Of a DNA stretch of 64,000 nt, positions 43,964-53,124 are shown piece by piece. This DNA comes from Poriferisodalis sp965204125 (GTDB lineage: Bacteria > Actinomycetota > Acidimicrobiia > Acidimicrobiales > Poriferisodalaceae): NCBI RefSeq assembly GCF_965204125.1, contig NZ_OZ241968.1:2728001-2792000 (forward strand), read 5' to 3'. The notes beneath the pieces were generated by a model. It searched no databases. It had not been told where the DNA came from and worked only from the letters and a program-made list of their open reading frames with translations. Each line of letters begins with the position of its first letter. The first letter of the stretch is position 1. The translations under genes were made by a program, and so were the position numbers.

Positions 43964-44679
43964 CCCGGGGGCGGTTGGGGCCAGGGAGCGACGTAGTCCA
44001 GCGGATCCACGGCAGCACCGCCCAGACGTAGCTCGAAATGCAGGTGCGGGCCGGTGACCGCCCCGGTTGAGCCCAGTCGCCCAATGCGATCGCCGGCCTC
44101 CACGCGGTCACCCTCGCGTACGCTGATGATGCTCAGGTGCGTGTAGACCGTCGCAACCCGCCAGCCGTGGTCGATGATGACTGACCTGCCATATTCGGCG
44201 AAGCTCCCGGTTGCCATGACGGTTCCCATGCCGGAAGCGAACACGGGGACACGCCAGCGCCGTTCCCGGTCGACGAGATCAACCCCAGTGTGCGGCAGCC
44301 ACCGTTTGCGCACCGGGTGGTAGCGGGGGCCGAATGCTGAGGTCATGACGGGATCGGCAAGCGGCATGCGGAGCTCGCCGAAGAGCGGTACGCGCAGCGG
44401 TTCACAGGCCTGCCTTGTGGCGACGACCGACGCGATCCAGTCGTCGTAGATGAGAGCGCCTTCGATGGCGGGACCCATATAGGGGAGCCGCTCCAGCGCC
44501 GGTTCAGGGAAGCACGCGTTGAGGTGCTGGCTGATCGGTGCCACGTCCACGGGCAACTCGGTCGCATGCACAGCCTGGTTGTGCCCGATTGCGACTCCGG
44601 CACACGCGAGCAGGGCGGCTGCTGTTGCGCGCATCAACGGTCGGACTGACCGTCGTACGCGTTGCAGCTGCCCAATCAC
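43954..44679 (-). CDS. M23 family metallopeptidase
   Basis: A 241-residue exported LytM-type protein. The Arg-rich n-region and ATAAALLACAGVAIG indicate a signal peptide or anchor. Zinc ligands are in LPHTGVDLV (His130, Asp134) and PHLHFELR (His212, His214), with VYTHLSII (His181) in the active site, so it should be active on peptidoglycan cross-links. GTG start with GGGAGG upstream. It overlaps the convergent permease gene by ten bases. Confidence 0.9.
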   Translation of the reverse strand: MIGQLQRVRRSVRPLMRATAAALLACAGVAIGHNQAVHATELPVDVAPISQHLNACFPEPALERLPYMGPAIEGALIYDDWIASVVATRQACEPLRVPLFGELRMPLADPVMTSAFGPRYHPVRKRWLPHTGVDLVDRERRWRVPVFASGMGTVMATGSFAEYGRSVIIDHGWRVATVYTHLSIISVREGDRVEAGDRIGRLGSTGAVTGPHLHFELRLGGAAVDPLDYVAPWPQPPPGHT

Positions 44680-44765
44680 GTCGCGCCTCCCCCGCTAGGC
44701 GCCGAATCAGCCTATTTCGCGACGCCGTCCCGCGCGGCCGGAGGGCCATATACCAAGCTGGACCG

Positions 44766-45041
44766 ATGGCAATCCTGGTTGATGAGGCCCGTTGGCCATG
44801 GCGCGGTCGCCGCTGGGCTCATCTCGTCTCCGACGAGAGCTACGACGAACTGCACCGGTTCGCAGCGCTCATCGGCAAGCGGCGAGCAGCATTCCAGGGT
44901 GACCATTACGACGTCGATGAGGCCGAGCGAGCGCTGGCGCTGCAAGCGGGCGCCGTCGCAGTGAACAGCCGTGAACTGGTGGCTCGGCTGCGGGCAGCAG
45001 GGCTCAGAAGACCTCGAGGTGATCCATCACCGCGTCGATGA
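44766..45041 (+). CDS. DUF4031 domain protein
   Basis: A 91-residue protein beginning MAILVDEARWPWRGRRWAHL, the hallmark of DUF4031. ELHRFAALIGKRRAAFQ and HYDVDE are also conserved. The family is small, cytoplasmic and common in actinobacteria; its function is unknown. The ATG at 44766 starts at the domain. Its end overlaps the convergent hydrolase gene by 38 bases. Confidence 0.85.
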   Translation: MAILVDEARWPWRGRRWAHLVSDESYDELHRFAALIGKRRAAFQGDHYDVDEAERALALQAGAVAVNSRELVARLRAAGLRRPRGDPSPRR

Positions 45042-45693
45042 AGCCGAAGTTCTTCGGCGTGGCGAAGTGGTCGCAGCCACGCAGCTCGGTGAACGAAGCG
45101 TCCGCCAGGGCATCGAGCAGCGGGTCGGCCGGGCCGGCAAAGTCCTCGGTGCCCAGCACCACCCGCACCGGATGGGTGATGCGTGCGAACTCGTCGTCGC
45201 CGAGCGGTGCGTGCTTGCGGCGCATGAATGCCGCCAGCGCCTGGCCGTCCTGGTCCGGCTCGGCGGCATAGCGAGCGAAGGTCTGGGCGTGCACGTCGTC
45301 TGCCTCGGCCTCGCCGGAGACGCCGCGGGCGATGCGTTCGGCCTGCTCGTCGTCGCGTTCGAACAGATTCCGCCCGACGCCCGAGACCACCAGGCGGCCG
45401 AAGCGCTCGGGCGCCATGGCCGCCATGGCCAGCAGCGTGCGTGATCCCATGGAGAAGCCGACGCCGTCGACGGTCTGCTCGCCGACTTCGGCTGCCAGCC
45501 GCTCCACCAGCTTGGCCTCCATGTCGGCGTAGCCGGCCGGGTCGTGGTGCTTGTCGGCCGAGCCGTGGCCGGGCAGGTCCCACGCGATGACTTCGCGGCC
45601 GCCGTCGGACAGCAGGTCGATGATGCCGGTCGGCTGCCAGGTGCTCGCTACCGAGCCGGTGAAGCCGTGAAGCAGGAGCACAGGATTCGCCAT
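45004..45693 (-). CDS. Alpha/beta hydrolase
   Basis: A 229-residue hydrolase. LLLHGFTGSVASTW is the oxyanion loop, GVGFSMGSRTL the nucleophile elbow, VLGTEDFAGPADP the acid and GCDHFATPKN the His. The fold begins directly at MANPVLLLHG, which sets the start at 45693. It is divergent from the AtuA-like gene (67 bases between). The substrate is not evident. Confidence 0.86.
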   Translation of the reverse strand: MANPVLLLHGFTGSVASTWQPTGIIDLLSDGGREVIAWDLPGHGSADKHHDPAGYADMEAKLVERLAAEVGEQTVDGVGFSMGSRTLLAMAAMAPERFGRLVVSGVGRNLFERDDEQAERIARGVSGEAEADDVHAQTFARYAAEPDQDGQALAAFMRRKHAPLGDDEFARITHPVRVVLGTEDFAGPADPLLDALADASFTELRGCDHFATPKNFGFIDAVMDHLEVF

Positions 45694-45760
45694 GGCCGGA
45701 AGTCTCGCAGAGCGGTGACCTACCCTGCATCGGAGCCTCCAGACAGGACGAGCAGCGAAT

Positions 45761-47551
45761 ATGAGCACCACGACCGCACCGCCCATCCGGATCGCCAACT
45801 GCAGCGGCTTCTTCGGCGACCGGCTCTCTGCCGCCAAGGAGATGGTGTCGGGGGGCCCGATCGATGCCCTCACGGGCGACTGGCTGGCCGAGCTGACCAT
45901 GCTGATCCTGTCGCGCATCGCCGCCAAGCGGCCCGGCGCCGGCTACGCCCGCACGTTCGTCACGCAGATGGAGGAGGTCATGGGCACCTGCCTGGACCGG
46001 GGTATCAAGGTGGTGTCCAACGCCGGCGGCCTCAACCCGGCTGGGTGCGCCAACGCCGTGGCCGAAGTGGCGGACCGGCTGGGGCTGAGCCCGTCGATCG
46101 CCTACGTCGACGGTGACGACCTCACCGACCGGCTGGGGGAGCTGATCGCAGCCGGTAACGACTTCGCCCATCTCGACACCGGCCAGCCCCTGGGCGAGCT
46201 GGCCGATCGGATCGTGACCGCCAACGCCTATATCGGCTGCTGGGGGATCGTGGAGGCGCTGAACCAGGGTGCCGACATCGTCGTCACCGGGCGGGCGACC
46301 GATGCAGCCGTGGTGGCCGGCCCCGCGGCGTGGCATCACGGCTGGACTCGTGACGACTGGGATGCGCTTGCCGGGGCCATCGTTGCCGGGCATGTGATCG
46401 AGTGCGGCGGGCAGGCCACCGGCGGCAACTACAGCTTCTTCACCGAGATCGCCGACATGACCTACCCGGGCTTTCCGTGGGCGGAGGTCGCAGCCGACGG
46501 CTCCAGCGTGATCGGCAAGCACGCCAGCACCGGTGGGGAGGTCTCGGTGGGCACGATCACGTCGCAGCTGCTGTATGAAATCCAGAGCGAGCGCTACTTC
46601 AACCCCGATGTGGTGAGCCGCTTCGACACCATCGAGTTGGACCAGATCGGGCGGGACCGGGTGCGCATCAGCGGAACCCGGGGCGAGCCGGCGCCGTCCA
46701 CGCTGAAGGTGGCCATGAACTACCAGGGCGGCTTCCGCAATCAGATCTCGATCGGGCTGACGGGTTTGGACATCGAGGCCAAGGCCGAGCTCATCGAGCG
46801 CCAGTTCTGGCATGCGTGCCCGTATGGCCCCGACGACTACGAGACCGTGGTGCGCAAGTTCCTGCCGACTCACAAGGCCGATCCGGGCAGCAACGAGGAA
46901 GCGGTTGCCGTCTACAAGATCATCGTGAAGGACCCTGACGAGCGCAAGGTGGGGCGGGCGTTCTCGAATGCGGGCACCGAGATCGGCTTGTGCTCCATTC
47001 CCGGGATGTTCGGCACCGGGGGAGGCCCGGGCGCGGGCCAGCCCTTCGGCGTGTACTGGCCGGCGCTGGTGGATGCGTCGCTGGTGCCCATGCAGGTGGT
47101 GGTGGACGGCCGCCGCACGGTGGTCGACAGCACGCCGCCCGACGTTCCGTCCGCCGAGGTTCGATCCAGCGAGGACGAGGTGGCTCCGGCTGAACGGGTG
47201 GAGCCGCCCGGCGGGCGGACGCGGGCGGTGCCGCTCGGCACGCTGTACGGCACCCGGTCCGGCGACAAGGGGCCGAACGCCAACCTGGGCATCTTCGCCC
47301 GCTCGGCTGAGGCCTTCTGGTGGCTGTCGGACTTTCTGACCGTCGAGCGACTTGCCACCTTGATGCCCGAAGCTGCCGCGCACCGGGTGGACCGCTACGA
47401 CCTGCCCAACATCTGGAGCCTCAACTTCATCTTCCACGGGCTGCTGGAAGAGGGCGTGGCGGCTTCGACACGGCAGGATCCGCAGGCCAAGGCGCTGGGG
47501 GAGTACCTGCGCGCCAAGATCGTCGAGATTCCCGAGGCGCTGCTGCCGTAA
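45761..47551 (+). CDS. AtuA-like (DUF1446) protein with C-terminal AtuA-related domain
   Basis: A 596-residue protein. The DUF1446/AtuA domain begins IRIANCSGFFGDRLSAA and includes VVSNAGGLNP and DIVVTGRATDAA. After a spacer of about 30 residues, the C-terminal domain (LGTLYGTRSGDKGPNANLGI) matches the small partner domain that is separate in some organisms. AtuA belongs to acyclic terpene utilisation, where its step is poorly defined. None of the other atu genes (carboxylases, hydratases) is adjacent. The box TACCCT at 45721-45726 may be its -10. Confidence 0.88.
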   Translation: MSTTTAPPIRIANCSGFFGDRLSAAKEMVSGGPIDALTGDWLAELTMLILSRIAAKRPGAGYARTFVTQMEEVMGTCLDRGIKVVSNAGGLNPAGCANAVAEVADRLGLSPSIAYVDGDDLTDRLGELIAAGNDFAHLDTGQPLGELADRIVTANAYIGCWGIVEALNQGADIVVTGRATDAAVVAGPAAWHHGWTRDDWDALAGAIVAGHVIECGGQATGGNYSFFTEIADMTYPGFPWAEVAADGSSVIGKHASTGGEVSVGTITSQLLYEIQSERYFNPDVVSRFDTIELDQIGRDRVRISGTRGEPAPSTLKVAMNYQGGFRNQISIGLTGLDIEAKAELIERQFWHACPYGPDDYETVVRKFLPTHKADPGSNEEAVAVYKIIVKDPDERKVGRAFSNAGTEIGLCSIPGMFGTGGGPGAGQPFGVYWPALVDASLVPMQVVVDGRRTVVDSTPPDVPSAEVRSSEDEVAPAERVEPPGGRTRAVPLGTLYGTRSGDKGPNANLGIFARSAEAFWWLSDFLTVERLATLMPEAAAHRVDRYDLPNIWSLNFIFHGLLEEGVAASTRQDPQAKALGEYLRAKIVEIPEALLP

Positions 47552-47564
47552 CGATCGCGTCGCG

Positions 47565-48521
47565 TCAGCGGTGCTGCAGGTCCTGCAATGGCATGCGGGG
47601 GCCGTGGCGTGGCGGTGGGCCGGCTGATTTGGCCAGCGCTTGTACACGGGCGCGCTGGCCCCGGTAGGGCTCGAGTAGCTCCAGCATGCGGTCGTCGTCG
47701 CCTCGCCGCTCACCGGACAGGTGCCAGGTGACGTAGCTGGGGATCTGGTAGTCGCCGATGATCACCGAGTCAGGATCGCCGTGGCAGAGCAGCACCACGA
47801 TCGACGCTGTCCACGGGCCGATGCCGCGGATCGCCTGCAGTCGCTTGCGAGCCTGCTCCGGCGGGCAGTGGGCCAACCGCTCCAGCGTCGCTGCGCGGCG
47901 GGCGAAGGCGATGATCGCCTCGGCACGACGGCGCTCGATGTCGAAACGGTGGAACTCGTGGTAGGCGAACGAGGCCATCAGCTCGGCCATTGGCGGCAGA
48001 CGCAGCGTGCTCGGAGCGGGGCCGGGCGGTTGCCTGCCCCAGCGCCGCAGGATTCCCTGCCAGGAGTTCTTGGCGTTCAGCCCTGGCACCTTCTGGCCGC
48101 AGACGGTGGGCACCACGTGCTCCCAGATCGTGCCAGTGGCCGTCAGCCGGCGTGCAGGCCAGCGGCGCACCCAGCCGGCCACGACAGCGTCTTGGGGCAC
48201 GAGTGCTGAGGGGTCGTCATGGGCGCCGAGCAGCGCCGGCACGCGCTCCGCTGCGGCTTCGGCGCCCGGCCCCCAAGCGCAGATCTCCGCCGTGCGGCTC
48301 AGGCGTGTGATGCGCAGCGTGGCCTCACCGTCGGGGGTATCGGCGGCCCGCCAGATGGCCGGGCCGTCGTACAGCACTGGCCCAAGCCGGCCCTTGCCGC
48401 CGACGCGCCCGAGTGTTCGTCCCGCATCCAGCTCGAAGTCGAACTCGAGTCGTTGCACGAGATCGGGCGACTCGGCCCGGAGCGCCCGCGCCGCTGGTGC
48501 TGGTGCCGTGCCTCGCCGCAT
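47565..48521 (-). CDS. AlkA-type DNA-3-methyladenine glycosylase
   Basis: A 318-residue HhH-GPD base-excision enzyme. The helix-hairpin-helix LQAIRGIGPWTASIVVLL (about 227) is followed by VIIGDYQIPSYV, with the catalytic Asp probably at 257. It would remove alkylated purines. Start at MRRGTAPAP; a longer in-frame extension overlaps the neighbouring gene and is unlike the family. It stops 13 bases after the convergent AtuA-like gene's stop. Confidence 0.87.
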   Translation of the reverse strand: MRRGTAPAPAARALRAESPDLVQRLEFDFELDAGRTLGRVGGKGRLGPVLYDGPAIWRAADTPDGEATLRITRLSRTAEICAWGPGAEAAAERVPALLGAHDDPSALVPQDAVVAGWVRRWPARRLTATGTIWEHVVPTVCGQKVPGLNAKNSWQGILRRWGRQPPGPAPSTLRLPPMAELMASFAYHEFHRFDIERRRAEAIIAFARRAATLERLAHCPPEQARKRLQAIRGIGPWTASIVVLLCHGDPDSVIIGDYQIPSYVTWHLSGERRGDDDRMLELLEPYRGQRARVQALAKSAGPPPRHGPRMPLQDLQHR

Positions 48522-48544
48522 CACGACGGTTCCGAACGAGCCTC

Positions 48545-49390
48545 TTAGGCGGGTTCGGCGATCACGGGGTTGGTGAGCGTCCCGATGCCCTCGATGGTGA
48601 TGGACACATCGTCGCCGTCGCTCAAGAATGCGGGTGGCTTCCAGAACGCCCCGACGCCCTCGGGCGTGCCGGTGGCGATGACGGTGCCCGGTTCCAGCGT
48701 GAACGCCGTCGACAGGTGCTCGACGATCTCGTAGCAGTCGAAGATGAGATCGTCGGTCTTGGCGTCCTGGCGGACTTCGCCGCTCACTTCGGTGACCAAG
48801 CGGCAGTTGTGCGGGTCGATGGAGTCGCCGGTGACCATCCACGGCCCGCACGGCCCGTGGGTGTCCCACGATTTGCCCATCATCATCGTGGGGCTGGCAC
48901 GCTGCCAGTCGCGCACGCTGACGTCGTTCATGATCGTGTAGCCGGCGATGTAGTCGGCGGCGTCGGCGGCCGACACGGCTCGGGCGGCCCGGCCGATCAC
49001 GATGGCCAGCTCGCCCTCGTAGTCGACCATGTCCGGCGCAGCCGCCGGGAGGTGGATGGGTTCGTGCGGCCCGATGATGCAGTGGTGGTGCTTGTTGAAG
49101 ATGATCGGCACCTTCGGGGGCTCACGGCCACCCTCTGCCGCATGGGCCCGGTAGTTGAGCCCCACGGCGAGGATGGTCGGCGGGCGGCCCACCGGCGACA
49201 GCAGGCTCGCTTCGTCGAGCGGTGTGGCGGGGCCCGTCGCCATGGCTTCCACTGCGGCTGCCAGGTTGCCGCCGCATGCTTCGAGCAGCGATGGCAGGTC
49301 GGTGTGGTCGCTCTGCAGCGTCGCCAGTCCCTCGTCGGTCACCACAGCCAGAGCGGGCTGACCGTCCACAAGATGTCGTGCAATGCGCAT
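48545..49390 (-). CDS. Fumarylacetoacetate hydrolase family protein
   Basis: A 281-residue FAH-fold protein. ILAVGLNYRAHAAE (about 73), the metal-binding VDYEGELAIVIG (Glu125, Glu127) and MNDVSVRDWQ are family motifs; IATGTPEGVGAF closes the core. Activities include hydrolysis, decarboxylation and isomerisation of 2-keto acids from aromatic degradation. Start ATG at 49390; TAGCGT at 49398-49403 ends seven bases upstream, a leaderless arrangement. Confidence 0.89.
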   Translation of the reverse strand: MRIARHLVDGQPALAVVTDEGLATLQSDHTDLPSLLEACGGNLAAAVEAMATGPATPLDEASLLSPVGRPPTILAVGLNYRAHAAEGGREPPKVPIIFNKHHHCIIGPHEPIHLPAAAPDMVDYEGELAIVIGRAARAVSAADAADYIAGYTIMNDVSVRDWQRASPTMMMGKSWDTHGPCGPWMVTGDSIDPHNCRLVTEVSGEVRQDAKTDDLIFDCYEIVEHLSTAFTLEPGTVIATGTPEGVGAFWKPPAFLSDGDDVSITIEGIGTLTNPVIAEPA

Positions 49391-49397
49391 GCAGGCG

Positions 49398-49403
49398 ACG
49401 CTA
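49398..49403 (-). promoter_or_regulatory. -10 box for a leaderless FAH transcript
   Basis: TAGCGT on the minus strand, seven bases before the ATG at 49390. Confidence 0.45.
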
Positions 49404-49525
49404 GTGGGGAGGCGCGCATTGGACGCGGTGGCGACGCTCGCCCCCGTGCCTCGACCGCCGCCGTTTGGCACGTTCGGGCAGCTCGGCATTGTGCGAACGG
49501 CTTGACAGTGGCACTCTGGCGCTCC

Positions 49526-50047
49526 ATGGCTCGCCATGGCGCCGGGGGCTCTACCCCCGGCGTATTCGACTCTGTACTGGACCCCGTCACGGGGCTTCCC
49601 GACGTGCGCGTCTTTGCAATCCTGCTCGACCGCAAGCTGGCATTGGCTCGGCGGGCGCTCCAGCCGCTGTCGGTGGTGTTCTTCGAAGTGGACGGCTTCG
49701 AGGAGCTGAGCAGCACGCAGGCCCGGGTGGCTCAGCGGCTCGCGGCACGGCTGGTGCGAGGCACGCTGCGCGAGTCGGACACGGTCTGCCATTGCACCGA
49801 CGGGATCCTCGCCGCGGTCCTCGACGACACGCCTCACGGCGGCGCGGTGTGGGCTGCTGACCGGGTGCGCCGCGAGGTGGCCGCCCGCTCGTATCACACG
49901 GGCATCACGCTTTCGATGGGCGTGGCCAGCTATCCCACCCACGCCCTGGAAGCGTCCGATCTGCGCGACCGTGCGTACGCGGCGCTCTTCGTGGCCCGGT
50001 CGCTCGGCCCCTCTCGGCTGGAGGTGGCCGAGCCGCTGCCGCACTGA
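49526..50047 (+). CDS. Degenerate GGDEF-domain protein
   Basis: A 173-residue single-domain protein. DPVTGLPDVRVFAILL is the start of a GGDEF domain, and TGITLSMGVASYPTHA its C-terminal half. The metal motif is weak (FFEVDGFEELS), and the catalytic GGDEF is replaced by CTDGI (residues 90-94), so cyclase activity is unlikely. Such proteins may bind c-di-GMP or GTP as receptors. No second domain or membrane segment is present. A GTG at 49508 is an alternative start. Confidence 0.72.
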   Translation: MARHGAGGSTPGVFDSVLDPVTGLPDVRVFAILLDRKLALARRALQPLSVVFFEVDGFEELSSTQARVAQRLAARLVRGTLRESDTVCHCTDGILAAVLDDTPHGGAVWAADRVRREVAARSYHTGITLSMGVASYPTHALEASDLRDRAYAALFVARSLGPSRLEVAEPLPH

Positions 50048-50067
50048 CGCTGAGCCGGCGGTCGCTG

Positions 50068-51666
50068 TCAGTAGCCGGAGACGCCTCCGGTGAGCGCCCG
50101 AGGGTCCGAAGCCCCCGCAAGCACGCTGTCGTGCACCTCGATGAGATGTGCATGGCCGTACGAGTTGTCATGCGGGCCGTCGGTGCCGACCCGGTGGCCC
50201 CGCCGGGTGAGATCGGAGAGGCCGTCGGGTCCCGCCCACGCTGCATGACCTTCGACATACAGCTGGAGATTGCCGGGATCGGCCCAGGTGTCGAAGCCGG
50301 TTCCCTCCGCAGCGCCCCAGCGCCAGCGGCCCGATCCGATGGCCGTCGCCGGCTCGTCGCCCGCGCACAGCGACCGGGCCAGCACTTGCAGCAGCACCTG
50401 GGGCTGGGCGTCGCCGCCCATCGTGCCCACCACCGAGTGCAGCGACCCGTCGGCGCGTTGCACGATGGCGGGGGCGAGCGTGTGAGGGGGGCGCCGGCCG
50501 GGGCCGTATTCGGCACCATGGCCTTCGACGAGGTTGAAGCCGATGCCCCGGTTGTGCAGGCTGATGCGGTGCGTCGGGGTCCACAACCCGATGCCCCAGC
50601 CGCCTGCATTCGACTGGATCAGCGACACGCCCATGCGGTCAGCATCCACCGCTGCGAGGTACATGGTGTCGCCGGTGCCGGTTCCGGCGCCGAGCGGCGC
50701 CGCTGCGTCGGGCGAGATAGCGGCGCGGCGGGGGGCGAGCCGCTCGGGCGCGATGAGCGCTGCGCCGTCGGCGTCTGCCGACAGCACTGCGGGCCGATCC
50801 CATCCCGCCTGCTTGGCCGCCTCGGCCAAGAGGTGGGCGAACAGGGGATCGTCGGGGTCTGCGGGCAGGTCCAGCCCGGCGGCGATCCATGCGCCGGCGA
50901 GCGTGAGGTAGCCCTGCGAGTTCGGCGGCACGGTCCACAGGGTGTGGCCCCAGGCGTCGGCCTGCAGCGGTTCCACCCAGTCGGCCTGGGATCGGGCGAG
51001 GTCTGCCGGGGTGTACTCGCCGTTGCCCAGCTCGATGAGGTCGCGGCCGAAATCGCCTTCGTAGTAGGCCTGCCGGCCGCCGTCGATGATCTCGGCTAGG
51101 GCGGCGGCGACGCCGGGTCGGGTGACGAGGTCTCCCGGCTGGTTCTGGGGCGAGTAGTCGTCGGTGTTGGCGGCGCCGTCGAGCAGCGCCGCGGCGGCTG
51201 CGCCATGGGGCGAGAGCGGGAAGCCACCGCTCGCGAGATCGATCGCGGGGGCGAACACGTCCGCCAGCGAGGCGCGCCCGAACCGTTCGTGCAGGCTCAG
51301 CCACCCGTCGACGCATCCCGGCACCGGCACGCTGCGGATGTCGTTGCGGAAGCGCATCCGTGTGCGGCCCTCGGCGCGCAGCGCGTCGGGATCGGCGCCG
51401 CTGCCGGCCCGGCCGCTCGCATTGAGCGCTGCGGGGGCCGTACCGTCGGCGTGGTGGACCAGCGCCCACAGATCGCCGCCCATGCCGCACATGTGCTGGG
51501 TGGTCACGGCGAGCACGGCGGAAGCCGCCACTGCTGCGTCTGCCGCCGAACCACCGGCGCGCAGCACCGACACGCCGGCCTCGCTCGCGAGATGGTCGAC
51601 GCTGCACACCATGCCGCTGCGGGCGTAGCGGGTGGCGAGCGGGACCTGCGGTCGGGATTGGCTCAC
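50068..51666 (-). CDS. ggt: Gamma-glutamyltransferase family protein
   Basis: A 532-residue Ntn-hydrolase precursor. MVCSVDHLASEAGVSVLRAG begins the family, MCGMGGDLW lies in the N-terminal part, and the autoprocessing nucleophile is probably Thr334 in TGDTMYLAAVDADRMG. GGWGIGLW, SVVGTMGGDAQPQ and the C-terminal GHAHLIEV are also typical. No signal peptide is seen, so it may be cytoplasmic. GTG start at 51666, with a TAGCGT box seven bases upstream. Confidence 0.9.
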   Translation of the reverse strand: MSQSRPQVPLATRYARSGMVCSVDHLASEAGVSVLRAGGSAADAAVAASAVLAVTTQHMCGMGGDLWALVHHADGTAPAALNASGRAGSGADPDALRAEGRTRMRFRNDIRSVPVPGCVDGWLSLHERFGRASLADVFAPAIDLASGGFPLSPHGAAAAALLDGAANTDDYSPQNQPGDLVTRPGVAAALAEIIDGGRQAYYEGDFGRDLIELGNGEYTPADLARSQADWVEPLQADAWGHTLWTVPPNSQGYLTLAGAWIAAGLDLPADPDDPLFAHLLAEAAKQAGWDRPAVLSADADGAALIAPERLAPRRAAISPDAAAPLGAGTGTGDTMYLAAVDADRMGVSLIQSNAGGWGIGLWTPTHRISLHNRGIGFNLVEGHGAEYGPGRRPPHTLAPAIVQRADGSLHSVVGTMGGDAQPQVLLQVLARSLCAGDEPATAIGSGRWRWGAAEGTGFDTWADPGNLQLYVEGHAAWAGPDGLSDLTRRGHRVGTDGPHDNSYGHAHLIEVHDSVLAGASDPRALTGGVSGY

Positions 51667-51673
51667 CTCCCGA

Positions 51674-51679
51674 ACGCTA
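51674..51679 (-). promoter_or_regulatory. -10 box for a leaderless gamma-glutamyltransferase transcript
   Basis: TAGCGT on the minus strand, seven bases before the GTG at 51666. Confidence 0.45.
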
Positions 51680-51699
51680 GAGGCTGAGCCGGCGACCGC

Positions 51700-53124
51700 T
51701 CAGGGCAAGAGGACGTTGGGGTTGAGCAGGCCGGCCGGGTCGAGCGCCCGTTTGATGGCGCCGAAGGCAGCCAGCTCGGCTTCAGTGCGATTGAGGTGCA
51801 GTTGGGAGAGCTTGGCGGTACCGATGCCGTGCTCGGCCGAGATACTGCCGCCGAGCTCGGCGACGTAGCGCAGCACCGCGCTGTCCACCGCATCGGACGG
51901 TTCTGCACCGTCGGGACCCAGCACGTTGACGTGCACGTTGCCGTCGCCGAGGTGGCCGAACAACAGCGGCTGGGCGTCGGGGTCCGCGGCCCGGACCACA
52001 TCGGGCACCCCGTCGACGAACTCGGCGAGGCGGGCCGCCGGCAGCGTTACGTCCAGCTTGTGGGGGATGCCGGCCGCCGATATGGCTTCGGTGACGTTCT
52101 CGCGGAAGGCCCACAGCCGCTGGCGGGCCGCGGGATCGAGCGCCACCGCCGCGTCTACGACGAGATCCGCGAGTTCTTCGACTGCAGCCCCGAGCTCGTC
52201 GCTGGGGTCGGTGCGAGCGGCGGCTTCCGCGATCAGCCACGCCCCGCCGGTGGCAGCGTCATCGCTCGGGGCGGCGCCGGACTTCTTGCCGAGGCTGCCG
52301 ACAGGCGGGGTGACGCCGAGGTGGCGCGACACGAGCGCCATGGCCCCCTCGAAGACAGCTTCCAGCGCATGCAGTGCGGCGACGCTGCGGCGCAGTGCGG
52401 CGGCTGCGCTGACAGCATCGGCGGCCGTCTCGAATGCCAGCAGGGCGGTAGCTCGCTCGGGCTGGGTGGGATGCAGTCGCAGGCGCACCCGGGTGATGAT
52501 GCCGAGCGTGCCCTCGCTGCCCGCCAGCAGGCCTCCCAGGTCGTAGCCGGTGTTGTCCTTCTCGAGGCCAGCCAGGTGGCTCACGACCGTGCCGTCGGCG
52601 AGCACCGCTTCGATGCCGACGACTTGGGCTCGCATGGCGCCGTAGCGCAGCACGTTGATGCCGCCGGCGTTGGTGGCGACCATGCCGCCCATGGTGGCCG
52701 AGTCGCGCGCCGCAAGGTCCACGCCCACACTGAGGCCCGACGCGGCGACGTGCGCTTGGGCGTCGGCCAGCGTCACCCCTGCGCCCAGTGTCACCTGCGA
52801 CGCGAGCTCGTCTACCGGTTCGCATCCGTCGAGTCGTCGCATCGACAACACTGCTTCGCCGGCGAGCGGCACGCTGCCGCCGACGAGGCCGGTGTTGCCG
52901 CCCTGTGGCACCACTGGCACCCGAGCCGCTGCCAGCGAACTCATCACGGCAGCGGTCTCGGCGGTGTCGCCGGGTCGAATGACCAGCGGCGTCGCGCCGG
53001 CGAAGCGGCGGGTCCAGTCGATGCTGTAGCCGGCAGTCATCTCGGGGTCATGCAGGACGTGTGCTGCCCCGACGATTCCCGTCAGCTCGCCGATCAGCTC
53101 CGCATCGACAACACCGGTGCTCAT
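51700..53124 (-). CDS. FAD-linked oxidase, D-2-hydroxyacid dehydrogenase type
   Basis: A 474-residue member of the GlcD/D-lactate dehydrogenase group. VVPQGGNTGLVGGSVP (about 72) and the FAD-binding ATMGGMVATNAGGINVLRYG are intact. FGHLGDGNVHVNVLG and SISAEHGIG, near the C-terminus, hold the substrate and metal residues. It would oxidise a D-2-hydroxy acid and pass electrons onward. Its ATG overlaps the stop of the phosphodiesterase gene by four bases. A second GlcD homologue is at 61151. Confidence 0.89.
   Translation of the reverse strand: MSTGVVDAELIGELTGIVGAAHVLHDPEMTAGYSIDWTRRFAGATPLVIRPGDTAETAAVMSSLAAARVPVVPQGGNTGLVGGSVPLAGEAVLSMRRLDGCEPVDELASQVTLGAGVTLADAQAHVAASGLSVGVDLAARDSATMGGMVATNAGGINVLRYGAMRAQVVGIEAVLADGTVVSHLAGLEKDNTGYDLGGLLAGSEGTLGIITRVRLRLHPTQPERATALLAFETAADAVSAAAALRRSVAALHALEAVFEGAMALVSRHLGVTPPVGSLGKKSGAAPSDDAATGGAWLIAEAAARTDPSDELGAAVEELADLVVDAAVALDPAARQRLWAFRENVTEAISAAGIPHKLDVTLPAARLAEFVDGVPDVVRAADPDAQPLLFGHLGDGNVHVNVLGPDGAEPSDAVDSAVLRYVAELGGSISAEHGIGTAKLSQLHLNRTEAELAAFGAIKRALDPAGLLNPNVLLP

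Noticed and set aside
48522..48869. N-terminal extension of the AlkA-type glycosylase
   Set aside because: It overlaps the FAH gene on the same strand in another frame and shows no glycosylase similarity.
49502..49525. Sigma-70 promoter TTGACA before the GGDEF gene
   Set aside because: TTGACA is present at 49502-49507 but no acceptable -10 follows at 16-18 bases.
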